Under the pieces are notes generated by a model. The model was not told the DNA's origin, did not search any database, and saw nothing but the letters and a program-made list of their open reading frames with translations. The position numbers and the translations under genes are program-made. Of a stretch of 40,628 nt of DNA, positions 10,183 through 19,599 are shown piece by piece (position 1 is the first letter of the stretch; each line of letters opens with the position of its first letter). The DNA comes from Gammaproteobacteria bacterium (GTDB lineage: Bacteria; Pseudomonadota; Gammaproteobacteria; Steroidobacterales; Foliamicaceae): assembly GCA_026707445.1 (NCBI GenBank), contig JAPOWV010000029.1, positions 1 to 40,628 of the forward strand, written 5' to 3'.

Positions 10183-12249
10183 TCAGGCGGCCCTTTGCAC
10201 CGCGGCCGCCTGCTGGAGGGGCGCGGACCGCCGCACCAGGCCGTCGACCGAATACATGGGCAGTTCCAGCGTCGCGAATTCCTCGTCGTCGAGAGACCGG
10301 GAGTCGATCGAGGCGCCGTGGGAAGTTGACGCCGAGGCGGCGGCCGGGCGTTCGATCCGCTGCCTGAGTTCCGCCAGGACCTGGTCCGTATCGGCATATC
10401 CGAAGCCTTCAAGACTCAAACGGTCCGCGAGCGCCCTCAATACTTTCCAGGCCGGCCGGGCCATGCCCGGGGGCGGCGCGGCGGCGGCAAAACTCTGCCA
10501 GTCCATCTGCCCGTTCACCAGGGTCCCCGAAGACTCCAGGCTAGTCGCGGTGGGCAGCAATACGTCAGCGTGGCTGAGCAGCCAGGGCGAAACCCAGGGA
10601 TTCAGCGCAAGCAGGAAGCCCGCCCCGCCAATCGCTTCGTGGGCGCCCGCAGCGCAATCAAGATCCGGCTCGACGCCCATCAGGACCATTCCCGCAAGGG
10701 TCACGCGGCTCATTCGGTCCGCGTTGAGCCCGGCGGCCCCGTTTCCATCCGCCGGGCCGGGAATGACGCCGGCCAGGTGCAGGCCCGCAGCGTTTCCGCC
10801 CTGCGTAACGTGGCCGAGAACGGCCCCCGCGGCCGCTTCGGCGGCCGCTTCGAGGAGTTCGCCGTAGGCCGGATGGCGAACCGCGAGTCCACCCAGCCAC
10901 AACGCACGGCGCCTTCCCTTGAGCGCGCGGCCGGCCAATGGCCCGAGAGCGCGCGCCCAATCCCGGGGCGGCTGCACGCTTCTGGTGCCGATCGGGTGCA
11001 GGTATTCCCTCTCGGCCAGGTCCAGGTAGCTGACCCGGGCGCCGGCCATGGCCGCCTTGCGGACACGGTGGGCGAGGATCGGCGCTTCGCTGCGCAGGTC
11101 GCAACCCACCAGCAGCAGGGAGTCCAGCGACTCCACTTCGCAGAACCGGGTCCCCAGCCACGGCGCGTCGGCGGCGGTCGCCGCGCTTCGAAAATCGCGC
11201 TGCCTGAGCCTGTATTCGATGTTGGCCGAACCCAGTGCGCTCATCAGTTTTCTCAGGAGGTAGCCTTCCTCGGCAGTCGCCGACGGAGAGACCAGCGTCC
11301 CGAGCCCCTCGCCGCCGTGCTCTTCCGCCACGCGCATCAGGCCCGCGGCAGCCGCGGCCAGCGCCTCTTCCCAGCCGACCTCCATCAGCCGCCCATCGCG
11401 CCGCACCAGCGGCTTGTGAAGCCGCTCCTCCACGTACAAGCCTTCGCAACTGAAGCGGTCCCGGTCCGAGATCCAGGTCTCGTTCACCGCTTCGTTCTCG
11501 CGCGGCACGATGCGCCGCACGCGCCCGCGCAGGACGTGCGCATAGAGCGCCGAGCCCACGCAGTCATGCGACGCCACCGTCGCGTGGGCGCTCATTTCCC
11601 AGGCGCGGGCGGTGAAACGGTAGGGCTTGTTGTTCAGGGCCCCGACCGGACACACGTCGATGACGTTGCCGGACAGTTCGTGCTTCAGGGACCGCTCAAC
11701 GTGGGTGGTGATTTCCATGTGCTCGCTGCGGCCGGTCGCGCCCAGTTCCTGCACGCCGGCGACCTCCTCTCCGAAGCGTATGCAGCGCGTGCAATGGATG
11801 CAGCGGGTCATGTCGGTGGACACCAGCGGGCCCAGGTCCGGATCGGGCACCGCCCGCTTTCCTTCCGTAAAGCGCGATATGTCGCGGCCGAATCCCATCG
11901 CCAGGTCCTGAAGCTCGCACTCCCCTCCCTGGTCGCAAACCGGGCAATCGAGCGGATGGTTGATCAGCAGAAATTCCATCGTCGCCCGCTGGGCCGCAAT
12001 TGCCCGGTCGGACCGGGTTTCGACCTCCAGGCCTTCGGTAACCGGCAGGGCGCAGGCTGGCATGGGCTTCGGAGCACCCGCCACGTCCACCAGGCACATG
12101 CGGCAATTGGCCGCGACGCTCAGCTTGGGGTGATAGCAGAAGCGGGGCACGTAAATGCCGGCCCGGTCGGTCACCGCGATCAGCATTTCTCCGGCCGCGG
12201 CCTCAAGTTCCCGGCCGTTTACGGTAAGGCGGACGCCTTCGTCAGGCAT
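10183..12249 (-). CDS. nuoG: NADH-quinone oxidoreductase subunit G, short form
   Basis: Large iron-sulfur subunit of the electron-input module, 688 residues from ATG 12249. This is the short NuoG type of about 690 residues, not the roughly 900-residue enterobacterial type. Cluster ligands seen: a 2Fe-2S site at C38, C49, C52, C66; the His/Cys 4Fe-4S site at H98, C102, C105, C111; and a further 4Fe-4S site at C150, C153, C156, C200. The rest is the molybdopterin-oxidoreductase-like fold, which has no cofactor in this family. The start overlaps the nuoF stop by eight bases; a longer upstream reading only adds nuoF sequence in the wrong frame. Confidence 0.96.
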   Translation of the reverse strand: MPDEGVRLTVNGRELEAAAGEMLIAVTDRAGIYVPRFCYHPKLSVAANCRMCLVDVAGAPKPMPACALPVTEGLEVETRSDRAIAAQRATMEFLLINHPLDCPVCDQGGECELQDLAMGFGRDISRFTEGKRAVPDPDLGPLVSTDMTRCIHCTRCIRFGEEVAGVQELGATGRSEHMEITTHVERSLKHELSGNVIDVCPVGALNNKPYRFTARAWEMSAHATVASHDCVGSALYAHVLRGRVRRIVPRENEAVNETWISDRDRFSCEGLYVEERLHKPLVRRDGRLMEVGWEEALAAAAAGLMRVAEEHGGEGLGTLVSPSATAEEGYLLRKLMSALGSANIEYRLRQRDFRSAATAADAPWLGTRFCEVESLDSLLLVGCDLRSEAPILAHRVRKAAMAGARVSYLDLAEREYLHPIGTRSVQPPRDWARALGPLAGRALKGRRRALWLGGLAVRHPAYGELLEAAAEAAAGAVLGHVTQGGNAAGLHLAGVIPGPADGNGAAGLNADRMSRVTLAGMVLMGVEPDLDCAAGAHEAIGGAGFLLALNPWVSPWLLSHADVLLPTATSLESSGTLVNGQMDWQSFAAAAPPPGMARPAWKVLRALADRLSLEGFGYADTDQVLAELRQRIERPAAASASTSHGASIDSRSLDDEEFATLELPMYSVDGLVRRSAPLQQAAAVQRAA

Positions 12250-13537
12250 AGGCCGCCTCCTTCCGCCGGGCGAGGGGCCGGGAACTCCGGATCTTCTCTT
12301 CGAATTCACCGCGGAAGTGCTTCAGGAAACTCTGTACCGGCCACGCCGCCGCGTCTCCCAAGGCGCAGATCGTGTGGCCCTCGATGTTGTTGGCCACGCT
12401 CAGCAGCAGGTCCAGGTCCGATACTTTGGCCCGTCCTTCCAGCATGCGCGTCAGCATCCGGTACAGCCACCCGGTGCCTTCGCGGCAGGGCGTGCACTGG
12501 CCGCAGGACTCGGCGTAGTAGAAGCGTGCGATACGTCTCAGCACGCTCACCATGCAGGTTCGATCGTCCATCACGATCATCGCCCCGGTCCCCAGCGCCG
12601 AACCCGCCTCGCTGAGCGAGTCGTAATCCATTGTGCATTCCCTGATGATTGCCGCGGGCAGCACCGGGACCGAAGACCCGCCGGGTATCACCGCCTTCAG
12701 CTTGCGGCCCTTCCAGACCCCGCCGGCATGCTCCAGCAGTTCGTTGAAGGATACGCCCAGCGGCGCCTCGTAGTTGCCGGGCCGCTCCACGTGGCCGGAC
12801 ACCGAATAGATCATCGTGCCGGCCGAATTGGGCGGGCCCAGCGACTTGAACCACTCCGCGCCCTTTTCCACGATGGCCGGCACGCAGGCCAGGGTCTGGG
12901 TATTGTTGACCGTGGTGGGACGGCCGTACAGGCCGCTCTGCGCGGGGAACGGCGGCTTGAAGCGGGGCTTGCCGGGTTTGCCCTCGAGTGACTCCAGAAG
13001 GCCCGTCTCCTCGCCGCAGATATACGCGCCCGCGCCCACGAAGGGATGCAGCTCGAAGTCGATCCCCGCGGCGCCCAGGCCACGGCCGATCAGCCCCGCC
13101 GCCCGGGCTTCGTCCAGTGCGTCGAGAAACCGCGGCACCGGCTCGCCCAGGAACTCGCCGCGAATGTAGTTGTAGCTCACCGTGGCGCCCATCGCATAAG
13201 CGGCCAGGGCCATGCCCTCGATCAGCACGTGCGGGTTGTAGCGCAGGATGTCCCGGTCGTGGCAGGTTCCGGGCTCGCTCTCGTCGGAGTTGCAGACCAG
13301 GTAGGTGGGCTGCTCGCAGTCTCCGGGCATGAAGCTCCATTTCAGCCCGGTGGGAAAGCCGGCCCCGCCACGGCCGCGCAGCCCGGATGCCTTGACCGTT
13401 TCCAGGATCTGTCCCGCGTCGAGTTCGCCGGCCAGCACTTTCCGCCAGACCCGATAGCCGCCGCGGCCCTCGTAGGACTCGAGCCGCCAGGGCCGTTCCG
13501 CATCGGGCGGCGGCATGCAGACGTGAACCAGGTCCAT
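12242..13537 (-). CDS. nuoF: NADH-quinone oxidoreductase subunit F (NADH- and FMN-binding)
   Basis: The NADH dehydrogenase subunit, 431 residues from ATG 13537, matching the family. The FMN/NADH-binding glycine-rich loop reads GLRGRGGAGFPTGLKW at about residues 52-67, followed by CNSDESEPGT. The N3 4Fe-4S cluster ligands are C345, C348 and C351 in ESCGQCTPC, with C391 as the fourth. The start lies five bases after the nuoE stop. Frames beginning further upstream only read nuoE out of frame. Confidence 0.97.
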   Translation of the reverse strand: MDLVHVCMPPPDAERPWRLESYEGRGGYRVWRKVLAGELDAGQILETVKASGLRGRGGAGFPTGLKWSFMPGDCEQPTYLVCNSDESEPGTCHDRDILRYNPHVLIEGMALAAYAMGATVSYNYIRGEFLGEPVPRFLDALDEARAAGLIGRGLGAAGIDFELHPFVGAGAYICGEETGLLESLEGKPGKPRFKPPFPAQSGLYGRPTTVNNTQTLACVPAIVEKGAEWFKSLGPPNSAGTMIYSVSGHVERPGNYEAPLGVSFNELLEHAGGVWKGRKLKAVIPGGSSVPVLPAAIIRECTMDYDSLSEAGSALGTGAMIVMDDRTCMVSVLRRIARFYYAESCGQCTPCREGTGWLYRMLTRMLEGRAKVSDLDLLLSVANNIEGHTICALGDAAAWPVQSFLKHFRGEFEEKIRSSRPLARRKEAAYA

Positions 13538-13542
13538 GCCCG

Positions 13543-14043
13543 TCAGCTCAGCCTCTCGACAATGCGGTCGGCCTCGTCGGGCGTCACGTTCTCGTGGTAG
13601 CAATGGCCCACCATCATCATCGGCGCACCCGTGCAGGCCGCCAGGCACTCTTCCTCTTCCTTGAGAAAAATCCGTCCATCGACGGTGCTCTCGCCCGCGG
13701 AAATCCCCAGCCGGTTCTCCAGGTGCTTGAGCAACTCCCGGCCGCCGCGAAGCCAGCAGGAAATGTTGGTGCACACGGATACGCAATGCCGACCGACCGC
13801 GCGCACCTCGAACATGGAGTAGAAGGTTGCGACCTCATAGACCTGGATCGGCGGCAGCGCCAACTCCTCGGCCACTGCGTCCATCAGTTCCACCGACAAC
13901 CAGCCGCCATTCCCGTCCTGGGCAAGGCGAAGCGCGTCCAGAACCGCGGAGCGTTGGCGCCCGCTCGGGAACCGGGCGGTCGACTCCCGGATGGCGGCGC
14001 GCGCCGCGTCGGGAAGTAATGAATTGCCGCTCACCGCCGGCAC
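13543..14043 (-). CDS. nuoE: NADH-quinone oxidoreductase subunit E (2Fe-2S)
   Basis: Thioredoxin-like 2Fe-2S subunit that partners NuoF. Its 166 residues keep the four ligands C91 and C96 (CTNISC) and C133 and C137 (CLAAC), plus the conserved YEVATFYSMF stretch. The start is GTG 14043, which shares one base with the nuoD stop (TAGTG); GTG 14034 is the alternative. The product feeds electrons from FMN via N1a, a side cluster, in known complexes. Confidence 0.96.
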   Translation of the reverse strand: MPAVSGNSLLPDAARAAIRESTARFPSGRQRSAVLDALRLAQDGNGGWLSVELMDAVAEELALPPIQVYEVATFYSMFEVRAVGRHCVSVCTNISCWLRGGRELLKHLENRLGISAGESTVDGRIFLKEEEECLAACTGAPMMMVGHCYHENVTPDEADRIVERLS

Positions 14044-15302
14044 TACCGGTCAATCTCGCCGAACACGACGTCCATGGTGCCGATGGTCGCCACCACGTCG
14101 GCCAGCATGTGCCCCCGCACCATCTCGTCCATGGCCGCCATATGGGCGAAGCCAGGCGCCCGTATCTTGACCCGGAACGGTTTGTTGGCGCCGTCGGACA
14201 CCAGGTAGACGCCGAACTCGCCCTTGGGGTGTTCGACGGCGGCGTAGGCCTCGCCTTCCGGCACGCAATAGCCCTCGGTGAAGAGCTTGAAGTGATGGAT
14301 CAGCGATTCCATCTTCTCCTTCATCTCTTCGCGTTTCGGCGGCGCCAGTTTGTAGTCGTCCACCATCACCGGCCCGGGGTTCGCGCGAAGCCAGTCCACG
14401 CATTGCCGGATAATCCGGTTGGACTGCCGCAATTCCTCGACCCGCACCAGATAGCGGTCGTAGCAATCGCCGTTGACTCCCACCGGAATGTCGAAGTCCA
14501 CGTCCGCGTACGCCGCGTACGGCTGCTTCTTGCGCAGGTCCCACTCCACGCCCGAGCCGCGCAGCATGGGACCGGTAAAGCCCAGGTTCAGGGCCCTCTC
14601 GGGGGAAACCACGGAGATGCCCACCGTGCGCTGCTTCCAGATCCGGTTCTCGGTCAGCAGCGTCTCGTATTCGTCCACGTGGCCGGGAAAGCGCCGGGTG
14701 AAATGTTCGATGAAATCGAGCAGCGATCCGTCCCGCCCCTCGTCCATGGCCTTGTCGCGGCCGGAAACCCTGTTCGCATCGGGTTGCGCCAGGTGCCTGG
14801 GCATCCGTTCGGGCAGGTCGCGGTAAACGCCGCCCGGTCGATAGTAGGTTGCGTGCATGCGCGTGCCCGATACCGCCTCGTAGCAGTCCATCAGGTTCTC
14901 GCGCTCGCGGAAACAGTAGAGGAAAATGGTCATGGCGCCCACATCGAGGCCATGGCAGCCCAGCCACAACAGGTGATTCAATATCCGGGTGATCTCGTCG
15001 AACATCACGCGGATGTAGAGGGCCCGCGGCGGCGGTTCGATCCCCAGCAGCTTCTCTATCGCCAGGACATAGCCATGCTCGTTGGCCATCATGGACACGT
15101 AGTCAAGACGGTCCATGTAACCGATGCTCTGGTTGTAGGGCTTGGACTCCGCGAGTTTCTCGGTGGCGCGGTGAAGCAGCCCGATGTGGGGGTCGGCGCG
15201 CATCACGACCTCGCCGTCCATTTCCAGGACCAGCCGCAGCACGCCGTGCGCGGCCGGATGCTGGGGGCCGAAATTCATCGTGTAGCTCTGAAACTCAGCC
15301 AT
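14043..15302 (-). CDS. nuoD: NADH-quinone oxidoreductase subunit D
   Basis: The 49-kDa-type subunit that forms the quinone site at the NuoB interface, 419 residues. Seen at the N-terminus are [22 protein letters not shown] with the quinone-site histidine, [11 protein letters not shown] and [15 protein letters not shown]; the C-terminus ends VFGEIDR as usual. nuoC and nuoD are separate genes here, unlike the fused nuoCD of enterobacteria. The start overlaps the nuoC stop by eight bases (ATGGCTGA). Confidence 0.97.
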   Translation of the reverse strand: MAEFQSYTMNFGPQHPAAHGVLRLVLEMDGEVVMRADPHIGLLHRATEKLAESKPYNQSIGYMDRLDYVSMMANEHGYVLAIEKLLGIEPPPRALYIRVMFDEITRILNHLLWLGCHGLDVGAMTIFLYCFRERENLMDCYEAVSGTRMHATYYRPGGVYRDLPERMPRHLAQPDANRVSGRDKAMDEGRDGSLLDFIEHFTRRFPGHVDEYETLLTENRIWKQRTVGISVVSPERALNLGFTGPMLRGSGVEWDLRKKQPYAAYADVDFDIPVGVNGDCYDRYLVRVEELRQSNRIIRQCVDWLRANPGPVMVDDYKLAPPKREEMKEKMESLIHHFKLFTEGYCVPEGEAYAAVEHPKGEFGVYLVSDGANKPFRVKIRAPGFAHMAAMDEMVRGHMLADVVATIGTMDVVFGEIDR

Positions 15303-16038
15303 CGCCCACCTGCCCGCCGCCGTCGCCGGGCTCGGCCCTGAGCGCCGGCCGGTACCGGTTGTCGTCCCGGATCACGCGCGGAACCAGCGTTCGCGGCTCT
15401 ATGCTGACCGGCTCGTACACTACGCGGCGTTTGTCCTCATCGTAGCGGACTTCCACTTTTCCGCTCAACGGAAAATCCTTGCGGAAGGGATGTCCGATAA
15501 AGCCGTAATCGGTCAGGATACGGCGCAGGTCCCCATGGCCTTCGAATACGATGCCGAACAGGTCAAAGGCCTCGCGCTCGAACCAGTCGGCCGCCTGCCA
15601 GACGCCCGTCACGGACGGCAGGACCGGAGGGTTCTCCCCCACGGCGAAGGCCCGCAGCCTGACGCGCAGGTTATGGCGCAGCGACAGCAGGTGATAGACG
15701 GCGGCGAACCGCGCCGGCTGCTCTTGTGCCCGGCGTTCGCTTTCGGACGCCGAGCTGGTCGTGCTGGCGCCCGGCTCGACGGCCCGGCTGAAGCCGGATT
15801 CGGTTGCCTCCTCGGTCCTCCACTGGGCCTGACCGTAGCCCAGGTAATCGACGCCGCAGACGTCGATCAGGGTCGCGAAGGAAAACTCCTCTTCGTCGCG
15901 CAAGGCAGCGGCGGTTGCCGGCAGATCGGAACCTTCAATGTCGTAATTCAATTCCCCGCAAGAGGATTCCCGCCGGTGCAGCACGCCTTCGAAGCGCGCA
16001 TGCAAGGCTTCGGCCATGGACTCGAGGCGGGAGGCCAT
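15295..16038 (-). CDS. nuoC: NADH-quinone oxidoreductase subunit C
   Basis: The 30-kDa-type subunit of the peripheral arm, 247 residues. The C-terminal signature [18 protein letters not shown] region reads [24 protein letters not shown] and is followed by [20 protein letters not shown]. Between residues about 70 and 110 there is a low-complexity insertion rich in Ser, Glu and Ala (around [14 protein letters not shown]), a region that also varies in related gammaproteobacterial NuoC proteins. The start may be ATG 16038 or the downstream ATG giving MAEALHARF. It follows nuoB after twelve bases. Confidence 0.95.
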   Translation of the reverse strand: MASRLESMAEALHARFEGVLHRRESSCGELNYDIEGSDLPATAAALRDEEEFSFATLIDVCGVDYLGYGQAQWRTEEATESGFSRAVEPGASTTSSASESERRAQEQPARFAAVYHLLSLRHNLRVRLRAFAVGENPPVLPSVTGVWQAADWFEREAFDLFGIVFEGHGDLRRILTDYGFIGHPFRKDFPLSGKVEVRYDEDKRRVVYEPVSIEPRTLVPRVIRDDNRYRPALRAEPGDGGGQVGDG

Positions 16039-16050
16039 GAAGCGCTTCGT

Positions 16051-16584
16051 TCAGGCTGTGGGCTGCGGACGCGCCAGCGCCTTGCTGTGGCGAATCTTGT
16101 TGCGCAACTGCAGGATTCCGTAGAACAGCGCCTCGGCCGTCGGAGGACAGCCGGGAACATAGACGTCCACCGGCACGATGCGGTCGCAACCGCGCACCAC
16201 CGAATAGGCGTAGTGGTAATAGCCGCCGCCGTTGGCGCAGGAACCCATCGAGATCACCCAGCGCGGCTCCGGCATCTGGTCGTAGACGCGGCGCAAGGCA
16301 GGCGCCATCTTGTTGCAAAGGGTTCCGGCCACGATCATCACGTCCGATTGCCGGGGGCTGGGCCGGAACATCACGCCAAAGCGGTCGAGATCGTAACGCG
16401 CGGCGCCCGCATGCATCATCTCGACCGCGCAGCAGGCCAGCCCGAAAGTCATCGGCCACATGGACCCGGTGCGCGCCCAGTTCAGCAGCTTGTCCAGCGA
16501 AGTCACGACGAAGCCCTGCTCGCGGGCCTCGGTAAGCGTATCGGCCATGCCGTCGATACGTGGCCCGGCTGCCTCTAGTCCCAT
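16051..16584 (-). CDS. nuoB: NADH-quinone oxidoreductase subunit B (cluster N2)
   Basis: Carries the terminal 4Fe-4S cluster N2 that reduces quinone. The 177 residues include the adjacent cysteines C51 and C52 in [11 protein letters not shown]116 in [10 protein letters not shown] and C146 in [15 protein letters not shown] use ATG 16584 (MGLEAAG), which overlaps the end of nuoA by ten bases; ATG 16548 ([13 protein letters not shown]) is a possible later start just past the nuoA stop. The upstream part of the long open frame reads nuoA out of frame and is excluded. Confidence 0.95.
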   Translation of the reverse strand: MGLEAAGPRIDGMADTLTEAREQGFVVTSLDKLLNWARTGSMWPMTFGLACCAVEMMHAGAARYDLDRFGVMFRPSPRQSDVMIVAGTLCNKMAPALRRVYDQMPEPRWVISMGSCANGGGYYHYAYSVVRGCDRIVPVDVYVPGCPPTAEALFYGILQLRNKIRHSKALARPQPTA

Positions 16585-16931
16585 TCCAGGGCCCCCTTGC
16601 GCCACTCGTAAACGAAGCCGACGACGAGCACCAGAAGGAAGATGCCCATCGCGATCAGGCCCTGGTAGCCGATGGCGTCCAGCGCCACCGCCCAGGGAAA
16701 CAGGAAGGCGATCTCGAGATCGAAGATGATGAACAGGATCGCGACGAGATAGTAGCGAACGTCGAACCGCATGCGCGAGTCCTCGAACGCGTCGAATCCG
16801 CATTCGTACGGCTCCAGCTTGCGCTCGTCACGCTGCCCGCGGCCGAGCAGCAGTCCCAGGCCGAGCAGCGCCAGCGCTATGCCGAACGCCACGCAGAGGT
16901 AAATCAGCACCGGAAGGTAATCGGCCGGCAT
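16575..16931 (-). CDS. nuoA: NADH-quinone oxidoreductase subunit A
   Basis: First gene of the nuo set, a 118-residue three-helix membrane protein. The diagnostic [29 protein letters not shown] loop is present, with the family cysteine in YECG, followed by an [13 protein letters not shown] helix. The start is ATG 16931 ([12 protein letters not shown]), preceded by GGCGGA. A longer frame would run through the tRNA-Leu gene and is rejected. It begins 42 bp downstream of that tRNA. Confidence 0.96.
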   Translation of the reverse strand: MPADYLPVLIYLCVAFGIALALLGLGLLLGRGQRDERKLEPYECGFDAFEDSRMRFDVRYYLVAILFIIFDLEIAFLFPWAVALDAIGYQGLIAMGIFLLVLVVGFVYEWRKGALEWD

Positions 16932-16973
16932 GACTATTCCGCCGGACAAGAGCTTCCGCAGTTCGCGTGGGTA

Positions 16974-17055
16974 TGCCGACGGCCGGACTCGAACCGGCAC
17001 GGCTTGCGCCACTGCCCCCTCAAGACAGCGTGTCTACCAATTCCACCACGTCGGC
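16974..17055 (-). tRNA. tRNA-Leu (anticodon GAG)
   Basis: The minus strand folds as a complete tRNA. The acceptor stem pairs GCCGACG with CGTCGGC and the discriminator base is A. The D-arm contains GGAATTGGTAGACAC, the anticodon stem is CTGTC/GGCAG around the loop TTGAGGG (anticodon GAG), there is a long variable arm as in class II tRNAs, and the T-arm carries GGTTCGAGTCC. It closely resembles known proteobacterial leucine tRNAs with GAG. The 3' CCA is not encoded. It sits between secG and nuoA, a position seen in other proteobacteria, so it is likely processed from the operon transcript. Confidence 0.95.
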
Positions 17056-17073
17056 ACGGAAAGAAAAGCTGCA

Positions 17074-17433
17074 TCATTCCTGCGGGATGTCGGGTTGCTC
17101 CGCAGGCTGAAGCGAGGGCAGCTGCGGCAGGTCTTCATCTTCCTCCTCGGGGACGGCCTCCTCTTCGGCCGGCGCAGCTTGCTCGATGGTATCGAGAAGA
17201 CTCTCCTCGGGCCGGGGCTTGCCGACCCCGGTGAGGATGAGGCTGGTGGCGAAGAACAGCGTGGCGAGTACCGCCGTGACGCGCGAAAGGAAGTTCGCCG
17301 AGCCGCGCGCGCCGAACACCGTTCCGGATGCTCCCGAACCGAAAGCGGCGCCCGTTTCCGCGCCCTTTCCGCGCTGAAGCAGCACAAAAACAATAATCAG
17401 GGCAGCGACGAGAACATGCGCTGCCAGGAACAA
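17074..17433 (-). CDS. secG: Preprotein translocase subunit SecG
   Basis: Small subunit of the SecYEG channel in the inner membrane, about 119 residues. Two hydrophobic helices flank the conserved cytoplasmic loop LLQRGKGAETGAAFGSGASGTVFGARGS-type, here with all its glycines. After the second helix comes an acidic, Pro/Glu-rich tail of about 45 residues, longer than in E. coli but common elsewhere. The start is uncertain: TTG 17433 has no good ribosome binding site, while an in-frame CTG at 17445 (reading MLQQLFLAAH) has GGAG seven bases upstream. It lies between tpiA and tRNA-Leu. Confidence 0.92.
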   Translation of the reverse strand: MFLAAHVLVAALIIVFVLLQRGKGAETGAAFGSGASGTVFGARGSANFLSRVTAVLATLFFATSLILTGVGKPRPEESLLDTIEQAAPAEEEAVPEEEDEDLPQLPSLQPAEQPDIPQE

Positions 17434-17457
17434 TTGCTGTAACAGAACCCTACTCCG

Positions 17458-18237
17458 CTATACCGCCGTGATGATCCGCAAAAACTCCTTCGCATCCAGG
17501 GAAGCGCCGCCCACCAGGCCGCCGTCAATGTCCGGCTGGGCAAAAAGCGCGGCCGCGTTGGCGCCGTTCACGCTGCCCCCGTACAGAATGCGAAGGCCCG
17601 CGCTGATTTTAGCATCGGTGCGGGCGATTTCGCCGCGCAGCAGGGCGTGTACCTCCTGTGCCTGTTCCGGTGTTGCGGTATGGCCGGTGCCGATGGCCCA
17701 GACCGGTTCGTAGGCCAGCACGGCCCGCGTGAACCCGCCGGCGCCGCACAGTTCCATTACGGCCGCGAGTTGCCTCAGAACGATCTCCCCGGTGCGTTCC
17801 GCTTCGCGTTCGCGAAGTGTTTCTCCCACGCAAAGAATCGGAATCAGGCCCTGGTCCGCCGCCCGCTGAAATTTCGTCGCCACCAGCTCGTCGCTTTCCC
17901 TGAAAGCCGTCCGCCTTTCCGAGTGCCCGACAAGAACGTGGCTGCAGCCGCAGTCGGCCAGCATGCCCGCGGACACATCGCCCGTATGCGCGCCCTCCCC
18001 CTGGCTGGAAACGTCCTGCGCCCCCAGTTGAACGGCGAGGGTTCCGGCCGACTCCGCGTCTTCCAGAACCCGGCGCACGGCGTCCAGGTGCGGGAACGGA
18101 GGAAACACGATCACTTCCGGAAGGCCGCGGCCAGGTTCATGCGCCGTGGCGGCCAGCGCCCCGGCCAGTTCCCTTGCCGCGCCCAGGCTGCCGTGCATCT
18201 TCCAGTTGCCGGCCACGATCCGGCGCCGATCAGTCAT
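17458..18237 (-). CDS. tpiA: Triose-phosphate isomerase
   Basis: Glycolytic enzyme interconverting dihydroxyacetone phosphate and glyceraldehyde 3-phosphate in the cytosol. The 259-residue barrel protein shows all catalytic elements: N11 and K13 in AGNWKMHG, H105 in GHSERR, E177 in AYEPVWAIGTG and the phosphate-binding LYGGSVNGANA near the C-terminus. The start is ATG 18237 (MTDRRRIVAGNW); a GTG immediately before it is possible. The upstream continuation of the frame is a shadow of glmM. It starts eleven bases after the glmM stop. Confidence 0.97.
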   Translation of the reverse strand: MTDRRRIVAGNWKMHGSLGAARELAGALAATAHEPGRGLPEVIVFPPFPHLDAVRRVLEDAESAGTLAVQLGAQDVSSQGEGAHTGDVSAGMLADCGCSHVLVGHSERRTAFRESDELVATKFQRAADQGLIPILCVGETLREREAERTGEIVLRQLAAVMELCGAGGFTRAVLAYEPVWAIGTGHTATPEQAQEVHALLRGEIARTDAKISAGLRILYGGSVNGANAAALFAQPDIDGGLVGGASLDAKEFLRIITAV

Positions 18238-18248
18238 CACGCGGCGCC

Positions 18249-19568
18249 TCAGGCGGCCCTGAGCGCCTGGGCCACGCCTTCGGCGGCCTGGTCCACGCGC
18301 GTGCGGTCGGGGCCTTCCGCCATGATCCGGAAAACGGGCTCGGTGCCCGACGGCCGCACCACGATGCGGCCTTCTTCGCCGAGCAGCCGGCGGGCCGCCC
18401 GCAGGGCCTGTTCGACAGCGGGGTCTCCCAGGCTGCCGTCGCCGTTCGAGGGCACGCTCAGGTTCGCCTGTTCCGTATGCGGCATGTCCTCGGCCAGTTC
18501 CGCCAGCGAACAGCTTCTCGCCTGCATGACGGCCAGCACTTCCAGGGCCACCAGCAGCCCGTCGCCGGTGGTGGACTTGTCCAGGCACAGAATATGGCCG
18601 GAACTTTCCCCGCCCAGGACCCCGCCCTTCTCGCGTAGCATCGCGACCACCTGCCGGTCGCCCACCTCGGCGCGGCAAAAATCGATTCCTTCCGCCCGCA
18701 GGGCCCGTTCCAGCGCCATGCTGCTGATCTGGGTCCCGACTACGGGGCCTGCCAGCCGGCCGGCTTCCTGGCGCGCCAGGGCGAGAACCAGCAGCAGGGT
18801 GTCGCCGTTCAGGGTCGCGCCAGCGGAATCCACCATGATGACGCGGTCGCCGTCGCCGTCCAGCGCGATGCCGACATCGGCCTCGACCGCCTTGACTGTG
18901 CGCCGCAGCAGGTCGGGCTCGGTGGCGCCGCAACGGTCGTTGATATTGCGTCCGTTCGGCGAACAGCCCAGAGGAACGAGTTCGGCGCCCAGCGCGGTCA
19001 GCGTCGCCGGGGCCACGCGGTAGGAAGCGCCGTGCGCGCAGTCCACCACGATCTTGACGCCCTCCAGCGACATGTCCGCGGGGACCGTACCCAGGCAGTG
19101 CTGCTCATAACGCTCCAGCGCATCGTCGACCCTCCGCACCTGGCCCAGCGCGGTGGAATCCAGCGTAACCGCGGCGTCTTCGATATGGCTCTCGATCAGC
19201 GCCTCTTGCGTGACCGCCAGCTTGAAGCCGTCATGCCTGAAGAACTTGATTCCGTTGTCGCCGTAGGCGTTGTGCGAAGCGCTGATAACGACTCCAAGGT
19301 CGGCGCCCAGCTCCCGGGTAAGCAGGGCCACGCCGGGCGTGGGCAAGGGGCCGGACAGGCGAACGTCGGCGCCGGCGGCGACGAAACCCGCCTCCAGCGC
19401 CGATTCGAACATGTAGCCGGAAATCCGTGTATCCTTGCCGATCACGACCTTGCCGCCGCGAGGCAGCAGGGCGCGGGTGGCGGCGCCGGCCAGCCGCAAT
19501 GCGAACTCGGCGGTCATGGGATGCTGCCCCACCGTGCCGCGCACGCCGTCGGTGCCGAAATACCTCAT
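18249..19568 (-). CDS. glmM: Phosphoglucosamine mutase
   Basis: Converts glucosamine 6-phosphate to glucosamine 1-phosphate on the route to UDP-GlcNAc, which feeds peptidoglycan and LPS. The 439 residues begin MRYFGTDGVRG, the classic GlmM N-terminus. The phosphoserine loop VVISASHNAYGDNG has the catalytic S98, the metal site reads LDGDGDR, and VRPSGTEPVFR near the C-terminus binds phosphate. The start ATG 19568 has GAGGAG upstream. The gene is placed 31 bases after the UbiD-family gene and eleven before tpiA. Confidence 0.97.
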   Translation of the reverse strand: MRYFGTDGVRGTVGQHPMTAEFALRLAGAATRALLPRGGKVVIGKDTRISGYMFESALEAGFVAAGADVRLSGPLPTPGVALLTRELGADLGVVISASHNAYGDNGIKFFRHDGFKLAVTQEALIESHIEDAAVTLDSTALGQVRRVDDALERYEQHCLGTVPADMSLEGVKIVVDCAHGASYRVAPATLTALGAELVPLGCSPNGRNINDRCGATEPDLLRRTVKAVEADVGIALDGDGDRVIMVDSAGATLNGDTLLLVLALARQEAGRLAGPVVGTQISSMALERALRAEGIDFCRAEVGDRQVVAMLREKGGVLGGESSGHILCLDKSTTGDGLLVALEVLAVMQARSCSLAELAEDMPHTEQANLSVPSNGDGSLGDPAVEQALRAARRLLGEEGRIVVRPSGTEPVFRIMAEGPDRTRVDQAAEGVAQALRAA

Positions 19569-19599
19569 CCCCGGCTCCTCCTCACGGCCCTTCCCGCCA

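Noticed and set aside
10570..12615. 681-codon plus-strand open frame
   Set aside because: Antisense to the intact nuoG with all its cluster ligands; composition is that of a shadow frame.
13827..15341. 504-codon plus-strand open frame
   Set aside because: Antisense to nuoD and nuoE, with no domain pattern or ribosome binding site.
16974..17055. tRNA-Leu as an integration site for a mobile element
   Set aside because: Genes on both sides (secG, nuoA) are core and in conserved order; no integrase or repeated 3' end was seen.
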